This document shows, piece by piece, positions 43,491 through 53,925 of a stretch of DNA of 64,000 nucleotides (within the stretch, counting starts at the first letter, position 1; the number at the start of each line of letters is the position of its first letter). Source of the DNA: Patescibacteria group bacterium (lineage in GTDB: Bacteria > Patescibacteriota > Patescibacteriia > 2-12-FULL-60-25). The DNA is taken from positions 62,001-126,000 of the forward strand of contig JAGOUY010000001.1 of the NCBI GenBank assembly GCA_018061025.1, given 5' to 3'. The notes under the pieces are model-generated. The model searched no databases. It was not told the origin of the DNA and saw only the letters and a list, made by a program, of their open reading frames with translations. The translations under genes and the position numbers were made by a program.

Positions 43491-43512
43491 AAAACCCCCA
43501 AAAGGGGGTTTT
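43491..43512 (-). terminator. Terminator at the end of the atp operon
   Basis: AAAACCCCC, short AAAA loop, GGGGGTTTT just beyond the atpC stop. Readthrough into trkH is possible because the tail is short. Confidence 0.7.
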
Positions 43513-43912
43513 ATGTGTTGAGAATCTCCAGACGTTTTTCTGTCGCGATCTTTTCACTTTCCAGATGGAGCAATTGATATTTCCCTAACGATTCGTGGGC
43601 GTGCAAGGCATCCACCAATACCTGCAGGTACTCTTTGGCTGTTTGCAGGTTTATCTCCTCGCGCTTCTCGCATGTATAGGCCATGATCATTACCTCGTCC
43701 TTTTGCTGATCAACCATGACAAACCCGCGCTGAACCACAAAGTCCTCTTCTTGCTTACTTGTTTCGATGCGTAAGGGCGAGAGCAAGATCGTCCCTTGCA
43801 ACGAGGCGTGGCCTGGGAAGATCTGCATTGCCCCTAGCTCTGTCACAAGGCTCACGGAGACAGCCTCGGTGGCGATAACCTCGGCGTCTGGAGTGCGGAC
43901 GACAACGTGCAT
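43511..43912 (-). CDS. atpC: ATP synthase epsilon subunit
   Basis: 133 residues. Beta-sandwich N-domain with VRTPDAEVIATEAVSVSLVTELGAMQIFPGHASL; helical C-domain about 90-133. It is the last gene of the operon, 3 bases after atpD. Its ATG lacks a Shine-Dalgarno and depends on close coupling. Confidence 0.93.
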   Translation of the reverse strand: MHVVVRTPDAEVIATEAVSVSLVTELGAMQIFPGHASLQGTILLSPLRIETSKQEEDFVVQRGFVMVDQQKDEVMIMAYTCEKREEINLQTAKEYLQVLVDALHAHESLGKYQLLHLESEKIATEKRLEILNT

Positions 43913-43915
43913 AGA

Positions 43916-45331
<1,416 letters not shown>

Positions 45332-46228
45332 TTATTCGATAGCAAGGCTACCTCCGGTGAGCTCGGCGAGCTGCTGGGTGATGGCCCCCTGACGGGCTTT
45401 GTTATAAGACAAGGTGAGTGAACGAACCATTTCATCTGCCGCTTCTGTGGCATTTTTCATCGCCACCATACGACTGGAGTATTCCGTGGCTTTGAGCTCG
45501 TAAAAGGCTTGGAGAAAAAGGGTTTCGATGAGCTGGATCGCGAGCGCTTCGCTCACCCGCTCTTTGCTCGGCTCATGAAAGTCGACGGGCATCGCCTCTG
45601 GCACGACTGCGGAAGCTCCGTCTCCGCGCCAGACCCCATGCGTCTCAATCATGTCTGAAGTGAACGGGAGATACGTCTTAAGCGTAGGATGAAAGACGAA
45701 CGGATTTACATAGTGCGGAGACACGAGCACGATTTCTTTCACCTCCCCTCGTTCCCAGTAACCTAGAATCTTGTCTATCACGGCGAGCGCTTTTACCGGA
45801 GTCATTTGTTCGCTTAATCCTTCGAATCGCTCAAGCGGCGTGATCCCCGCATGTGTCGCGGCTTCAAAACTTTTTTTGCCAATGGTTATAAGTGCGCGTT
45901 CGTGAGGAGCAAGCGCTTTCCAGCGCTCTGAACGCCAGAGCGTACGAATCAATTGCTGGTTCAGAGCCCCACACAACCCCTTGTCTGACGTCAGGATCAC
46001 AAATAGCACTTTCCCCGTTTCCCGACGTTCGCCGAAGACCGTCTCTTGGAGGCTTGCGACGTCTTGCTGCAAGGCATCCAAAAGACCCCACGCATATGAG
46101 CGTGTTCCGACCGCCTTGCGCTGGAACTGTTTCATGCGACTCGCGGCCACGAGTTCCATGGCTTTCGTGATCTTGCGAGTATTCTGCACGGCGCCGATCT
46201 TCTTTTTTATCTCAACGAGAAATGGCAT
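45332..46228 (-). CDS. atpG: ATP synthase gamma subunit
   Basis: 298 residues. N-terminal EIKKKIGAVQNTRKITKAMELVAASRM and C-terminal ATEAADEMVRSLTLSYNKARQGAITQQLAELTGG are the two helices of the rotor shaft. The central VILTSDKGLCGALN strand is typical. 39 bases follow atpA. Confidence 0.97.
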   Translation of the reverse strand: MPFLVEIKKKIGAVQNTRKITKAMELVAASRMKQFQRKAVGTRSYAWGLLDALQQDVASLQETVFGERRETGKVLFVILTSDKGLCGALNQQLIRTLWRSERWKALAPHERALITIGKKSFEAATHAGITPLERFEGLSEQMTPVKALAVIDKILGYWERGEVKEIVLVSPHYVNPFVFHPTLKTYLPFTSDMIETHGVWRGDGASAVVPEAMPVDFHEPSKERVSEALAIQLIETLFLQAFYELKATEYSSRMVAMKNATEAADEMVRSLTLSYNKARQGAITQQLAELTGGSLAIE

Positions 46229-46267
46229 GTGCGTAGAAGATGATGAACGGGAGCGAACATCATCAGA

Positions 46268-47785
46268 TTAAGCTGCCCGAGCAGCAAAGAAGTTCTTGAT
46301 GGCGGCATCGACACGCGCGCCCACCTCGTCGCTCCAAGCTTTCTTTTCAGTAATTTCCTTCACTACATCCGCAGCCTGTATCTCGAACACTCCTAACAAG
46401 TCGGCGATCGCTTGCGTGACCGTTTCGCGCTTTAAAGGGTCCAGTGCGCCGATCGTCGCCGCACGCAACACCACCACTTCTTGCCACAAGGCATAGGGTT
46501 GGTGCGCTTTCTGCTTCAATGATTCAACGACACGTTCTCCACGCGTTAATTGCTGTTTGGTAGATGCATCAAGTTCACTGGAGAACTGGGAGAAGGCCGC
46601 CAACTCGTAATACTGCGCCAAATCCAGCTTCACGGTTCCTGATACCTTCTTCATGACTTTGGTCTGAGCAGAACTTCCCACACGAGACACGGAAATACCC
46701 ACGTTCATGGCAGGACGGATCCCTTGGTAGAATAAAGAGGATTCCAAGAAGATTTGACCATCCGTGATCGAAATCACATTGGTTGGAATGTAGGCGGAGA
46801 CATCGTTTGCCTGTGTTTCTACGATGGGCAGAGCCGTAAGCGAGCCGCCCCCGTGTTTTTCATCGAGTTTTGCGGCACGTTCAAGTAAGCGGGAGTGGAT
46901 GTAGAACACGTCTCCTGGGTAGGCTTCACGTCCTGGTGGCTTGCGTAACAACAAGGACATTTCACGATAGGCGACGGCGTGCTTGGAAAGATCGTCATAT
47001 ACAACGAGCGCATCTTTCCCTTGATGCATAAAATACTCACCAATAGCAGCCCCTGCATACGGTGCAAGGAATTGCATGATGGCAGAACTTGAGGCTCCCG
47101 CGGATACAACAACGGTGTAATCCAAGGCGCCATGCTCTTTAAGGGTTTGTACGACCTGAGATGTTTTGGATTCACGCTGACCAATGGCCACGTAAATACA
47201 AATCATGTTTTGTCCACGCTGATTCAAAATCGTATCAATGGCGACGGTGGTCTTACCGGTTTGACGGTCGCCGATGATCAACTCGCGTTGGCCGCGACCA
47301 ACAGGGATAAGGGCATCAATAGAAAGAAGACCGGTCTGGACAGGCTCATTCACCGGAGAACGCTCCATCACAGAAGGCGCAATCGCTTCGAGGAGCATGG
47401 TTTTTCCGGCTTTTAAAGCCGAACCACCGTCAATAGGAACTCCCAATGGATCAAGCACGCGCCCGAGCATGGATTCATGCGCAGAGATCGCCAAGAAGCG
47501 ATTTTGGGATTCGGCCGCGAGACCCTCGCGCACCCCTTCCGATCCTTCGAGTAAGACAGCGTAGGCGGTATCGCGCTCTACCTGCATCACAAGCGCGTGA
47601 GAGGATGTCCCGACAATACGCAACACCTCACCCATCTTAAGCCCAGGCAACCCATCGACATGGATGATCCCGTCTTTTACAGAACGAATCACCCCCGCTT
47701 GTGGAGCGGATGCGGAACCTTGCTCGACCGTCTTGATCGCCGTGTCGAGTGCTGAGAAAAATGCTTTTAGAGAATCTTGGTTCAT
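46268..47785 (-). CDS. atpA: ATP synthase alpha subunit
   Basis: 505 residues. Walker A [49 protein letters not shown]-type region, and a C-terminal helical bundle. Full length. Non-catalytic nucleotide-binding subunit of F1. Confidence 0.98.
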   Translation of the reverse strand: [505 protein letters not shown]

Positions 47786-47806
47786 AACATCTATAAAATG
47801 ATGGGG

Positions 47807-48631
47807 CTAGTGTGCGGCTCGAAGATGAACAAATGCTTGGGCGATGTGGGTCATCCAGCTCTCATCGATAAGGGAACCTTTGTAGAACATGCGTAGTCCT
47901 CCGGCCAATGATGGTTCAACTTCGAAGAGGGGGAAGCTGCCCGGATAGCGCTCTCGCAACGAGGCGCGCATGGCTTCACGTTCGGAAGAGGATAAGGGAA
48001 CCGGTGACTGGATAGTGGGTGACGCGATAGAACATTGATCTTGGAGGAATTGTTGGATTTCGCGGGCGATCTCGACCGCGTTATCAGTTTGCACGACGCG
48101 TTCGAGCATTGCTTGCGCTTGCGTTGGCTGCGCAGATTTCCATGCTTGTCCTTGATCAAAGGCAGAGGCTACTTCGACGCTGAACGCGGTTGCTAGAGCC
48201 TGTACGAATCCATTGAGGCGACGCTCTGTTTGCGCATCCCGCACAATCTCTTGCAGAACAGCGCGTACGTCAGATAAAAACTCCTGCGACAGGGCGACTG
48301 TCGCCGGATCCAGGGTCTTTTTAGAAGTCGGAGCTTGAGGCGCGGGCAGGTCAAGACGATACCCTTCGAGAGATCCTTGTTTGGTGGATTCGAGGAGGTG
48401 GCCTGGTACCCCATGGGAAGAGGTGATGACCGGCAAAAGCGCCTCGACATCGGCCACAAAAGATTCATCCGATACCGTAGCGAGATAGTTGTTGAGCGCT
48501 TCGGGATATTCAGCGCCTAACACACGCTTAACTTCTGCTTCGCGCTTCGCACGTGGCAGAGCAAAGAACGCCTCTACACGCGCCACCGTGACGACGTCCT
48601 TCAAAAAGGCGGATAAGAGGGCTATCAACAT
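47807..48631 (-). CDS. atpH: ATP synthase delta-like subunit, enlarged
   Basis: 274 residues at the atpH position between atpF and atpA. The C-terminal end (VEPSLAGGLRMFYKGSLIDESW) matches the OSCP/delta signature V-P-x-GG-x-D-S. The usual length is about 175-180. The first 110 residues do not look like the normal helical OSCP N-domain, and a Pro-rich linker at about 93-107 separates them from the rest. The identification rests on the C-terminus and gene order. Confidence 0.78.
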   Translation of the reverse strand: MLIALLSAFLKDVVTVARVEAFFALPRAKREAEVKRVLGAEYPEALNNYLATVSDESFVADVEALLPVITSSHGVPGHLLESTKQGSLEGYRLDLPAPQAPTSKKTLDPATVALSQEFLSDVRAVLQEIVRDAQTERRLNGFVQALATAFSVEVASAFDQGQAWKSAQPTQAQAMLERVVQTDNAVEIAREIQQFLQDQCSIASPTIQSPVPLSSSEREAMRASLRERYPGSFPLFEVEPSLAGGLRMFYKGSLIDESWMTHIAQAFVHLRAAH

Positions 48632-48634
48632 AGG

Positions 48635-49132
48635 CTAGGCCTGTAAATCCTTCCAAGCCGCTTCCACGCTCGACTTCACAATGTCTGCAGGGATCTTGTT
48701 TTTCAAGACATGCAAAATTGTTTGCTCGATGCGTTTCTGCGTTTCTTTCTCTACTTCTTTTAAGACACCTTTCTTTGTCTCATCAACCTGACGACGAGCC
48801 TCTTCTAACATCTGTTCGCGGCGCGTGTCGGCTTCGGCAATTAATTCTTTGGCACGGACTTCTGCCTGTGCTTTGGCCGCGGCAACCTCAGATTGCATTT
48901 TTACAAGCAAATCTTTGGTTTCCTGAGCTTGGCGCTTAGACTCTTCCGCGAATTTTGTCTTTAATAATTCTGTCTCTTGAAGATTCTTGCGCACCGTCTC
49001 ACGACGGTCGTCCATGACTTTTAATAATGGACGATAGAGAAACTTCGTCAGAAGTGCGAGCAACAAGCCCATGTTGACGAGGTAGAGCAGAATACTCCAT
49101 CCATCAATCCCGAGTTTTTGTAATGCGTCCAT
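48635..49132 (-). CDS. atpF: ATP synthase b subunit
   Basis: 165 residues. One N-terminal membrane helix (about 13-32) followed by a long Glu/Lys/Ala-rich helical stalk (EESKRQAQETKDLLVK and following). Forms the peripheral stator. 3 bases before atpH. Confidence 0.95.
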   Translation of the reverse strand: MDALQKLGIDGWSILLYLVNMGLLLALLTKFLYRPLLKVMDDRRETVRKNLQETELLKTKFAEESKRQAQETKDLLVKMQSEVAAAKAQAEVRAKELIAEADTRREQMLEEARRQVDETKKGVLKEVEKETQKRIEQTILHVLKNKIPADIVKSSVEAAWKDLQA

Positions 49133-49176
49133 ACTCGATAAAATGAGTAACGATCAGACAGGCGAAACGTCGTACG

Positions 49177-49407
49177 TTAGATAACAAAAAGAATAATAAG
49201 GGAGACAACCAACGAGTAGATGCCCGTGGATTCACAAATAGCCATAGCCACGATCATGTTTGGCATCATTTTGTCCGCAACGGCAGGGTTCCGACCCATC
49301 GCCTCCATGGCTTTGGCCGCGACAAACCCTTCACCAAGAGCAGGACCAACGGCACCGAGGCCCATACAAATACCAGCGGCGAGTGCTTTGAATGCAATAG
49401 GATCCAT
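49177..49407 (-). CDS. atpE: ATP synthase c subunit with two-carboxylate ion site
   Basis: 76 residues, two membrane helices joined by the polar RNP loop. Ion-binding positions: Glu26 in GPALGEGF (the place of Gln32 in the Na+ enzyme of Ilyobacter) and Glu59-Ser60-Thr61 with Tyr64 in ICESTGIYSLV. This ESTGIYSLV helix is that of Na+-translocating c-rings, and a second Glu in helix 1 is the two-carboxylate variant described for Fusobacterium. Na+ coupling is therefore predicted. No Shine-Dalgarno. Confidence 0.95.
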   Translation of the reverse strand: MDPIAFKALAAGICMGLGAVGPALGEGFVAAKAMEAMGRNPAVADKMMPNMIVAMAICESTGIYSLVVSLIILFVI

Positions 49408-49541
49408 AGAAGTAACTAGGAAGAAATGAGTGATGAGAATGAATAGAATGACTGAATACTCGAGCGACGCCTGTCATCTCGAGGGAAAAGCGGCGTGGGA
49501 CGCTTTCGGCCTCGAGAGAACAGGGTTTGCCCGGGCGCTGC

Positions 49542-50360
49542 TTACGTTGCTAGAGGAGCTAAGCCTGTTTTTTGTTTTTCTGCGCGCGCTTCCCGATGTG
49601 CGCGGGCGTTGTTGATAGGTCCCGCCAAGAACTGAATAGAGAGAAGTGTAAACACGAATGCCTGGACGAACCCTGAGAATATTCCCAGGAATAAGAATGG
49701 GATAGGGACAATGAACTGCGTGAACGTCGACAGACTGATGATCACCGCCACCATCACATCTCCCGCAAATAGGTTGCCGAACAAACGGCAGGACATGGAG
49801 ATGATCTTGGCGAATTCTCCGATGATATCCATCAGCCCCAGAAAGATCTCGATAAGGGCGTTGCCGAGATCACCGAGGGATCGCACCTTAAAGAGTGGAG
49901 CGATTCGGATATATCCACCAATATGAGAGAGCGGCGAAAGAATAAGCGCGAGCACATGAGACAACCCTACCACTACAAGCCCGAGTGTGATCGTTTGACT
50001 TAAATCAGACGTCGATAAGCGCAGAAGTGGCTTACCCTCCACTAAAATCTGGAAGAGCAAAGGAAAAATAGATAATTGGTTTGCCACGGTAATAAACAAA
50101 AGAAGCGTCATGATCAGCGGAAAGAATTTGCGACCACGCTCTTTGCTCCCAAAGGCTTGGGTTAACTGCTCATCAATGTACTCAAAAATAAATTCTACGA
50201 GTGCCTGGGCGCGGGTTGGGACAAGTTTCATCCCTTTACGAAGCAGAAGAGCTCCTATTACAAGCAGGAACGTGCTCACAAAGGCGGCCATCACGGCATT
50301 CGTGACAGGGATCGGCCCGAGATGAAACACTACGTGCGCGGGGACGGAAATTTCGAGCAT
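49542..50360 (-). CDS. atpB: ATP synthase a subunit
   Basis: 272 residues from ATG 50360 (MLEISVPAHVVF); ATG 50420 would overlap the upstream gene. Five to six helices; the essential stator arginine lies in SMSCRLFGNLFAGDV. Works with the c-ring to carry ions. The 134 bases before atpE contain no other gene. Confidence 0.94.
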   Translation of the reverse strand: MLEISVPAHVVFHLGPIPVTNAVMAAFVSTFLLVIGALLLRKGMKLVPTRAQALVEFIFEYIDEQLTQAFGSKERGRKFFPLIMTLLLFITVANQLSIFPLLFQILVEGKPLLRLSTSDLSQTITLGLVVVGLSHVLALILSPLSHIGGYIRIAPLFKVRSLGDLGNALIEIFLGLMDIIGEFAKIISMSCRLFGNLFAGDVMVAVIISLSTFTQFIVPIPFLFLGIFSGFVQAFVFTLLSIQFLAGPINNARAHREARAEKQKTGLAPLAT

Positions 50361-50373
50361 AGAGTATGAGGGA

Positions 50374-50586
50374 TTAGCGAGAGGGAGGAGTGAGCTTGGA
50401 CTTGGTGAGGCGGATGGCAATAAAATTGGACACCGGAAAGGACAAGATGATGAGTCCGATAAAGGCCTTAGGCTGAGTCCCGAGCAAGATATCTAGCCCG
50501 TGCCCGAGCGCACCAAATACGAGGAGGGTGAGTGCGGTTGCGAGTAAGACATACCCGCGAATACGCCAAAGGATGGTTGCGTCCAT
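50374..50586 (-). CDS. AtpI/AtpZ-like small membrane protein
   Basis: 70 residues from ATG 50586 (MDATILWRIRGYV); the frame is open to 50643. Two hydrophobic segments (about 12-28 and 40-58) with GLDILLGTQP between them. First gene of the atp operon, where AtpI/AtpZ proteins assist c-ring assembly or Mg2+/Ca2+ import. Assigned from position and topology. Confidence 0.7.
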   Translation of the reverse strand: MDATILWRIRGYVLLATALTLLVFGALGHGLDILLGTQPKAFIGLIILSFPVSNFIAIRLTKSKLTPPSR

Positions 50587-50722
50587 AAATGCGGGAGGAT
50601 TATACGCTGACCTGACAAGGTGAGCAAGGGCTTTTTCTCTCAACCAAGATGATTTTTAGACACCACCTCGAGTCTTGTGCGCAAGTGTATAGTGGGGGGT
50701 GAAGTCGTCAAGTGGGGGGTAC

Positions 50723-50751
50723 TTGACAAAGTCACCATTTTTCTGCTTCCT
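50723..50751 (+). promoter_or_regulatory. Candidate promoter of the CPA2 antiporter gene
   Basis: TTGACA at 50723-50728; a -10 is weak (CTTCCT or TCCTAC, 17-20 bases on). Just upstream AGTGGGGGGT occurs twice (50694-50703 region and 50711-50720). About 90 bases separate it from the GTG start. Confidence 0.35.
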
Positions 50752-50840
50752 ACAGGCGCACCCATTGATTTTTCCGCGGAAACGTGGGATAATCATCAGC
50801 CGGAAATGGTTCCGGAACGCATAATTCGGAGGGAATCGCT

Positions 50841-52256
50841 GTGCACGTACATTCAACAAAAAAGGACTGGCTTGCGGTCCTCGGCAGTCTCGCGATGTTC
50901 GCGATGCTGCTGCTCGCAAGCAAACTGGCTCACCTCCCCAGTTGGGTGGGTCAGTCCGCGATGCTCGTCATCGCGGCGGTGCTGGGCAACGCGCTGGGAG
51001 AAATCTCGGCGCACAACAAGAGGTTCAAGCTGCCCGAGATCGTGGGCTGGCTCGGCTCGGGCCTCGCACTCGGATTCGGTGCCTACGTGGCCCACGTCCA
51101 TGACTTCCACGTCTGGATGACGGGTGTCGTGTATGCCACCATCGCCGAGGCAGGAGTAGCGCTTCTGCTGTACCACGATGCCGCGCTCCCCGTAGACCCC
51201 AAGAAGATGTTCCGGGTGAAGGAACAGGGCCTCTTCCTGGCCATCTCGGGGATCATCCTCGTGTTCGCCCTGTGTTACAAAGGGGCAAGGATCCTGGTCG
51301 GCCTCAGCCATGAGGACGCGATCATCTGGGCGTTCAGCCAGACGCCCACCGGCATGGCCGCGACCGTGACCAGCGTGGGGGCGGATACCCTGCGCACCTG
51401 CCACGCGTGCGTCATCTTCATGACCACGACATTCATCGACGACGACGCTGGGCTGGTCAACATGCAGCTCATGCCGGTACTCGCGGGCGGCGGAGGCACC
51501 GGCCTGGACGCGCTGAAAGCGGCCGGCAAGAGTCTGGGACTGTTCGCCCTGGCCTTCGGGGTAAACTTCGTCCTGGGCAAGTGGGTGTTCAGCCGCATTA
51601 TCCGCCTCGTCGCAGAGCGCACAAACCCCCAGAACCCCATGCTGGCGCTCACGCGCCTCATGAACATCTTCGCGATCCTCTCGGGGATCATCGCGAAGCT
51701 CATCGGACAGAGCATGGTGGTCGGTTCCTTCGCCGCCGGCCTCGGACTCAACGAGGACGAAGATGCGAAGCCGCTCATCGGCGGTGAGTACAGCAAGCTG
51801 AAGCAGGTCGCCAAGCCGGAGGACATCAGCCCCCTCAAGTGGGTCAACCCTCTCGCAGCCACCTTCTTCACTGCGGTCGCCGCAGAACTCGACTGGAGCA
51901 TGCTCCAGAACCCGAACCTCGCGAGCAAGACCTTCGCGCTCACCGGGATCAGCCTAGTCTCGCTCTTCATTGCGAAGATGACTGCAGCGTTCGTGCTGAG
52001 CCTCTGGTACGAGCGGGCGCGCCCGACCTGGCGCTTCATCGCCTGGATGACCTACCCTCGCGGCGAGATCGCCTGCGTCATGGCCAACGATGCCAAAGTG
52101 CGCTTCGGCTCACGGATGGACAGCGCGATCCCCGGATCCACGGTTCTGGTCGTGATCCTGAGCAGCGTCTTGGGCGCCATCATGATCAAGCGGGCCAAAA
52201 ACCAGCTGCCGCCTGAGCTGCTGAACGACGAGGTCGCAAGCAACCCTCCCGCCTAG
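50841..52256 (+). CDS. CPA2-type cation:proton antiporter
   Basis: 471 residues from GTG 50841, with GGAGGGAA 7 bases upstream. About twelve to thirteen membrane helices. Helix-5 region TTTFIDDDAGLVNM carries the double Asp used for cation/proton exchange, and PTGMAATVTSVGADT resembles the NhaP/KefB preceding helix. An intracellular loop (EDEDAKPLIGG) lies near 305, and YPRGEIACVMAND near 400 matches the family's PRGE motif. Soluble tail short, so no KTN domain. Probably Na+ or K+/H+ exchange. GC-rich cassette. Confidence 0.85.
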   Translation: MHVHSTKKDWLAVLGSLAMFAMLLLASKLAHLPSWVGQSAMLVIAAVLGNALGEISAHNKRFKLPEIVGWLGSGLALGFGAYVAHVHDFHVWMTGVVYATIAEAGVALLLYHDAALPVDPKKMFRVKEQGLFLAISGIILVFALCYKGARILVGLSHEDAIIWAFSQTPTGMAATVTSVGADTLRTCHACVIFMTTTFIDDDAGLVNMQLMPVLAGGGGTGLDALKAAGKSLGLFALAFGVNFVLGKWVFSRIIRLVAERTNPQNPMLALTRLMNIFAILSGIIAKLIGQSMVVGSFAAGLGLNEDEDAKPLIGGEYSKLKQVAKPEDISPLKWVNPLAATFFTAVAAELDWSMLQNPNLASKTFALTGISLVSLFIAKMTAAFVLSLWYERARPTWRFIAWMTYPRGEIACVMANDAKVRFGSRMDSAIPGSTVLVVILSSVLGAIMIKRAKNQLPPELLNDEVASNPPA

Positions 52257-52284
52257 CCTCCCCCGCCCCTTCCCCTCCTCCCAA

Positions 52285-52374
52285 CCCCGACAGACACACA
52301 TCGTCACGTCGATGAGCCATTGCGCTCCTCGATCTCCGCTGACAATGTCCTGCCGGGGTATTCATTTTTATAAT
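52285..52374 (+). repeat. Antiporter 3' hairpin, copy 1
   Basis: A long imperfect hairpin (52285-52358): CCCCGACAG pairs with CTGCCGGGG, ACATCGTCA with TGACAATGT (one mismatch here), TCGATGAGC with GCTCCTCGA. A T-rich stretch follows with TATAAT at 52369-52374, a possible -10 for the next gene. Nearly identical to 53710-53795. Likely a terminator. Confidence 0.8.
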
Positions 52375-52436
52375 ATATTCTCCTCATTTTACATAAATCC
52401 CTTATTTTGTTAGGGTTCTGGCCGGAGGCAAGGATC

Positions 52437-53678
52437 ATGATGTCACTGATCGTCGCACATCTCGTCAGCTGGTTCGTCTGGATCTTCGACCCGGGCTTCG
52501 GCGCTGGTATGGGCGCTGTGGTTACGGTGGCGGCCATGGCTATTCCGTGGGGGAAAAAGCCGGATAATCTCTTGATCACTCTGGCAGGCGCTTTTTCGGC
52601 GCTCCTCATGGTGGTGATCAACAAAGGACCTTCTCAGGTCAGCCTGCTGAAGGCAGCCAATCCTCTCCTCTTCCTGTTCCTGCTCGGAGTCACTATTCTC
52701 GCTGCGGGTTCGCGCCACACCTGGCAGACATTGGCGCTGCGCCTGCCGCAGTCCTGGGCACCCATCATCGTCACGATCATGGCAGGATTCCTGTCTGGCA
52801 TCCTCGATGGGGTCAGCGTTATCGGGATGACCCTCGCTACACTCACGATCCTGCGGCCCGGCCTGCTTACGGCCATGGTCGCTTCGATCGCGACCTCTGT
52901 CGGAGGCTTCTGGGCTGCCTGGGGCGAACCTCCTAACCTCATCATGAAGATGGGCCTGGGCCTAGACAATCGGTTTTTCCTCACGTGGCTTGGAATTCCT
53001 GCGCTCGTTACGACCATGTCCCTCGCTTGGCACATGCGACACTCCACGCAACAGCACGCCCAGGGAGAAAAGGTGGTCGGCAAAACCCTGGCTCCCATCG
53101 GAGTCTTCCTGGTCGGACTCATCCTCCATGGCTTCTGGGCAATGTTCCCCGTATGGCTCGCCCCCTGGCTGGGCGTCCTCGTAGGAACAGCTATCCATGC
53201 CTATGACCGCAAGAACATCAAGGCTGGCTACGAAGAGTGGAAGGCTTACATCTTCCTCGCGCCATTCTTCATCCAGGCGGCCTGCGTGAGACAGCTTGGA
53301 GCCCTGGACTGGATGATAGACTTGATCCCCTCGATCGCCCTGGCCCCTACTGCCGGGATCCTGATGACGTTCCTCATCACTGTTATCCTCGGAGCCTTGC
53401 TCGACTCTTCCAGTGTGGCCCAAATCCTAGTGCTTTCGCTACAAGGCGTCGCCCTGAGTGGATCCCTCCGCGAAGCCGTGATTGCGGCCGGGCTTAGTGG
53501 GTTCGCTATCGGCGGAGCCCTGACTCCTATCGGTTCCATGCAGAGTGCAGTGACGTACGAGTTTTTGCGCGAACGAGGGGAGACTCCTTCCTGGGGCACC
53601 TGGTTCAAGCTCAACCTGAAACTCGTAGTGATTCCGACCATCGCAACACTGGGCTGGATCTATTACCGCCTCAGGTGA
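52437..53678 (+). CDS. IT-superfamily transporter, NhaD-like
   Basis: 413 residues from ATG 52437, with GGAGGCAAGG upstream. About eleven helices. Motifs SGILDGVSVIGMT, WGEPPNLIMKMG (a variant of the G-T/E-PPN hairpin), LGALLDSSSVAQIL and GGALTPIGSMQS place it in the ion transporter superfamily near NhaD/ArsB/citrate permeases. NhaD proteins exchange Na+ for H+. Substrate not certain. The neighbouring CPA2 gene and Na+-type ATP synthase favour Na+. GC-rich; own ribosome site. Confidence 0.8.
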   Translation: MMSLIVAHLVSWFVWIFDPGFGAGMGAVVTVAAMAIPWGKKPDNLLITLAGAFSALLMVVINKGPSQVSLLKAANPLLFLFLLGVTILAAGSRHTWQTLALRLPQSWAPIIVTIMAGFLSGILDGVSVIGMTLATLTILRPGLLTAMVASIATSVGGFWAAWGEPPNLIMKMGLGLDNRFFLTWLGIPALVTTMSLAWHMRHSTQQHAQGEKVVGKTLAPIGVFLVGLILHGFWAMFPVWLAPWLGVLVGTAIHAYDRKNIKAGYEEWKAYIFLAPFFIQAACVRQLGALDWMIDLIPSIALAPTAGILMTFLITVILGALLDSSSVAQILVLSLQGVALSGSLREAVIAAGLSGFAIGGALTPIGSMQSAVTYEFLRERGETPSWGTWFKLNLKLVVIPTIATLGWIYYRLR

Positions 53679-53709
53679 CTATCGAACGCGTTCACTCCCC
53701 TCCTCCCAA

Positions 53710-53795
53710 CCCCGACAGACACACATCGTCACGTCGATGAGCCCTCGTGCTCCTCGATCTCCGCTGACGATGTCCTGCCGGGGTCTTCATTTTTT
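53710..53795 (+). repeat. Antiporter 3' hairpin, copy 2
   Basis: Hairpin 53710-53783 with the same stems as 52285-52358, all nine ACATCGTCA/TGACGATGT pairs formed, followed by TCTTCATTTTTT. The preceding TCCTCCCAA is shared as well. A repeated terminator-like module. Confidence 0.8.
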
Positions 53796-53925
53796 ATACT
53801 CAGACGAGCAATCTTAAGAAAAAGGGATGGGGAGGCTACCTCCTCTAAGTCGTGCGCCACCAGCACTTGTGAGGATTGAATTATTCGGTGATTTGTGCTG
53901 AGGTTATCTTCAGGAAGGAGGAACC

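Noticed and set aside
49408-49541. Search for a missing gene between atpB and atpE
   Set aside because: Only short frames without ribosome sites; the gap appears to be an ordinary spacer.
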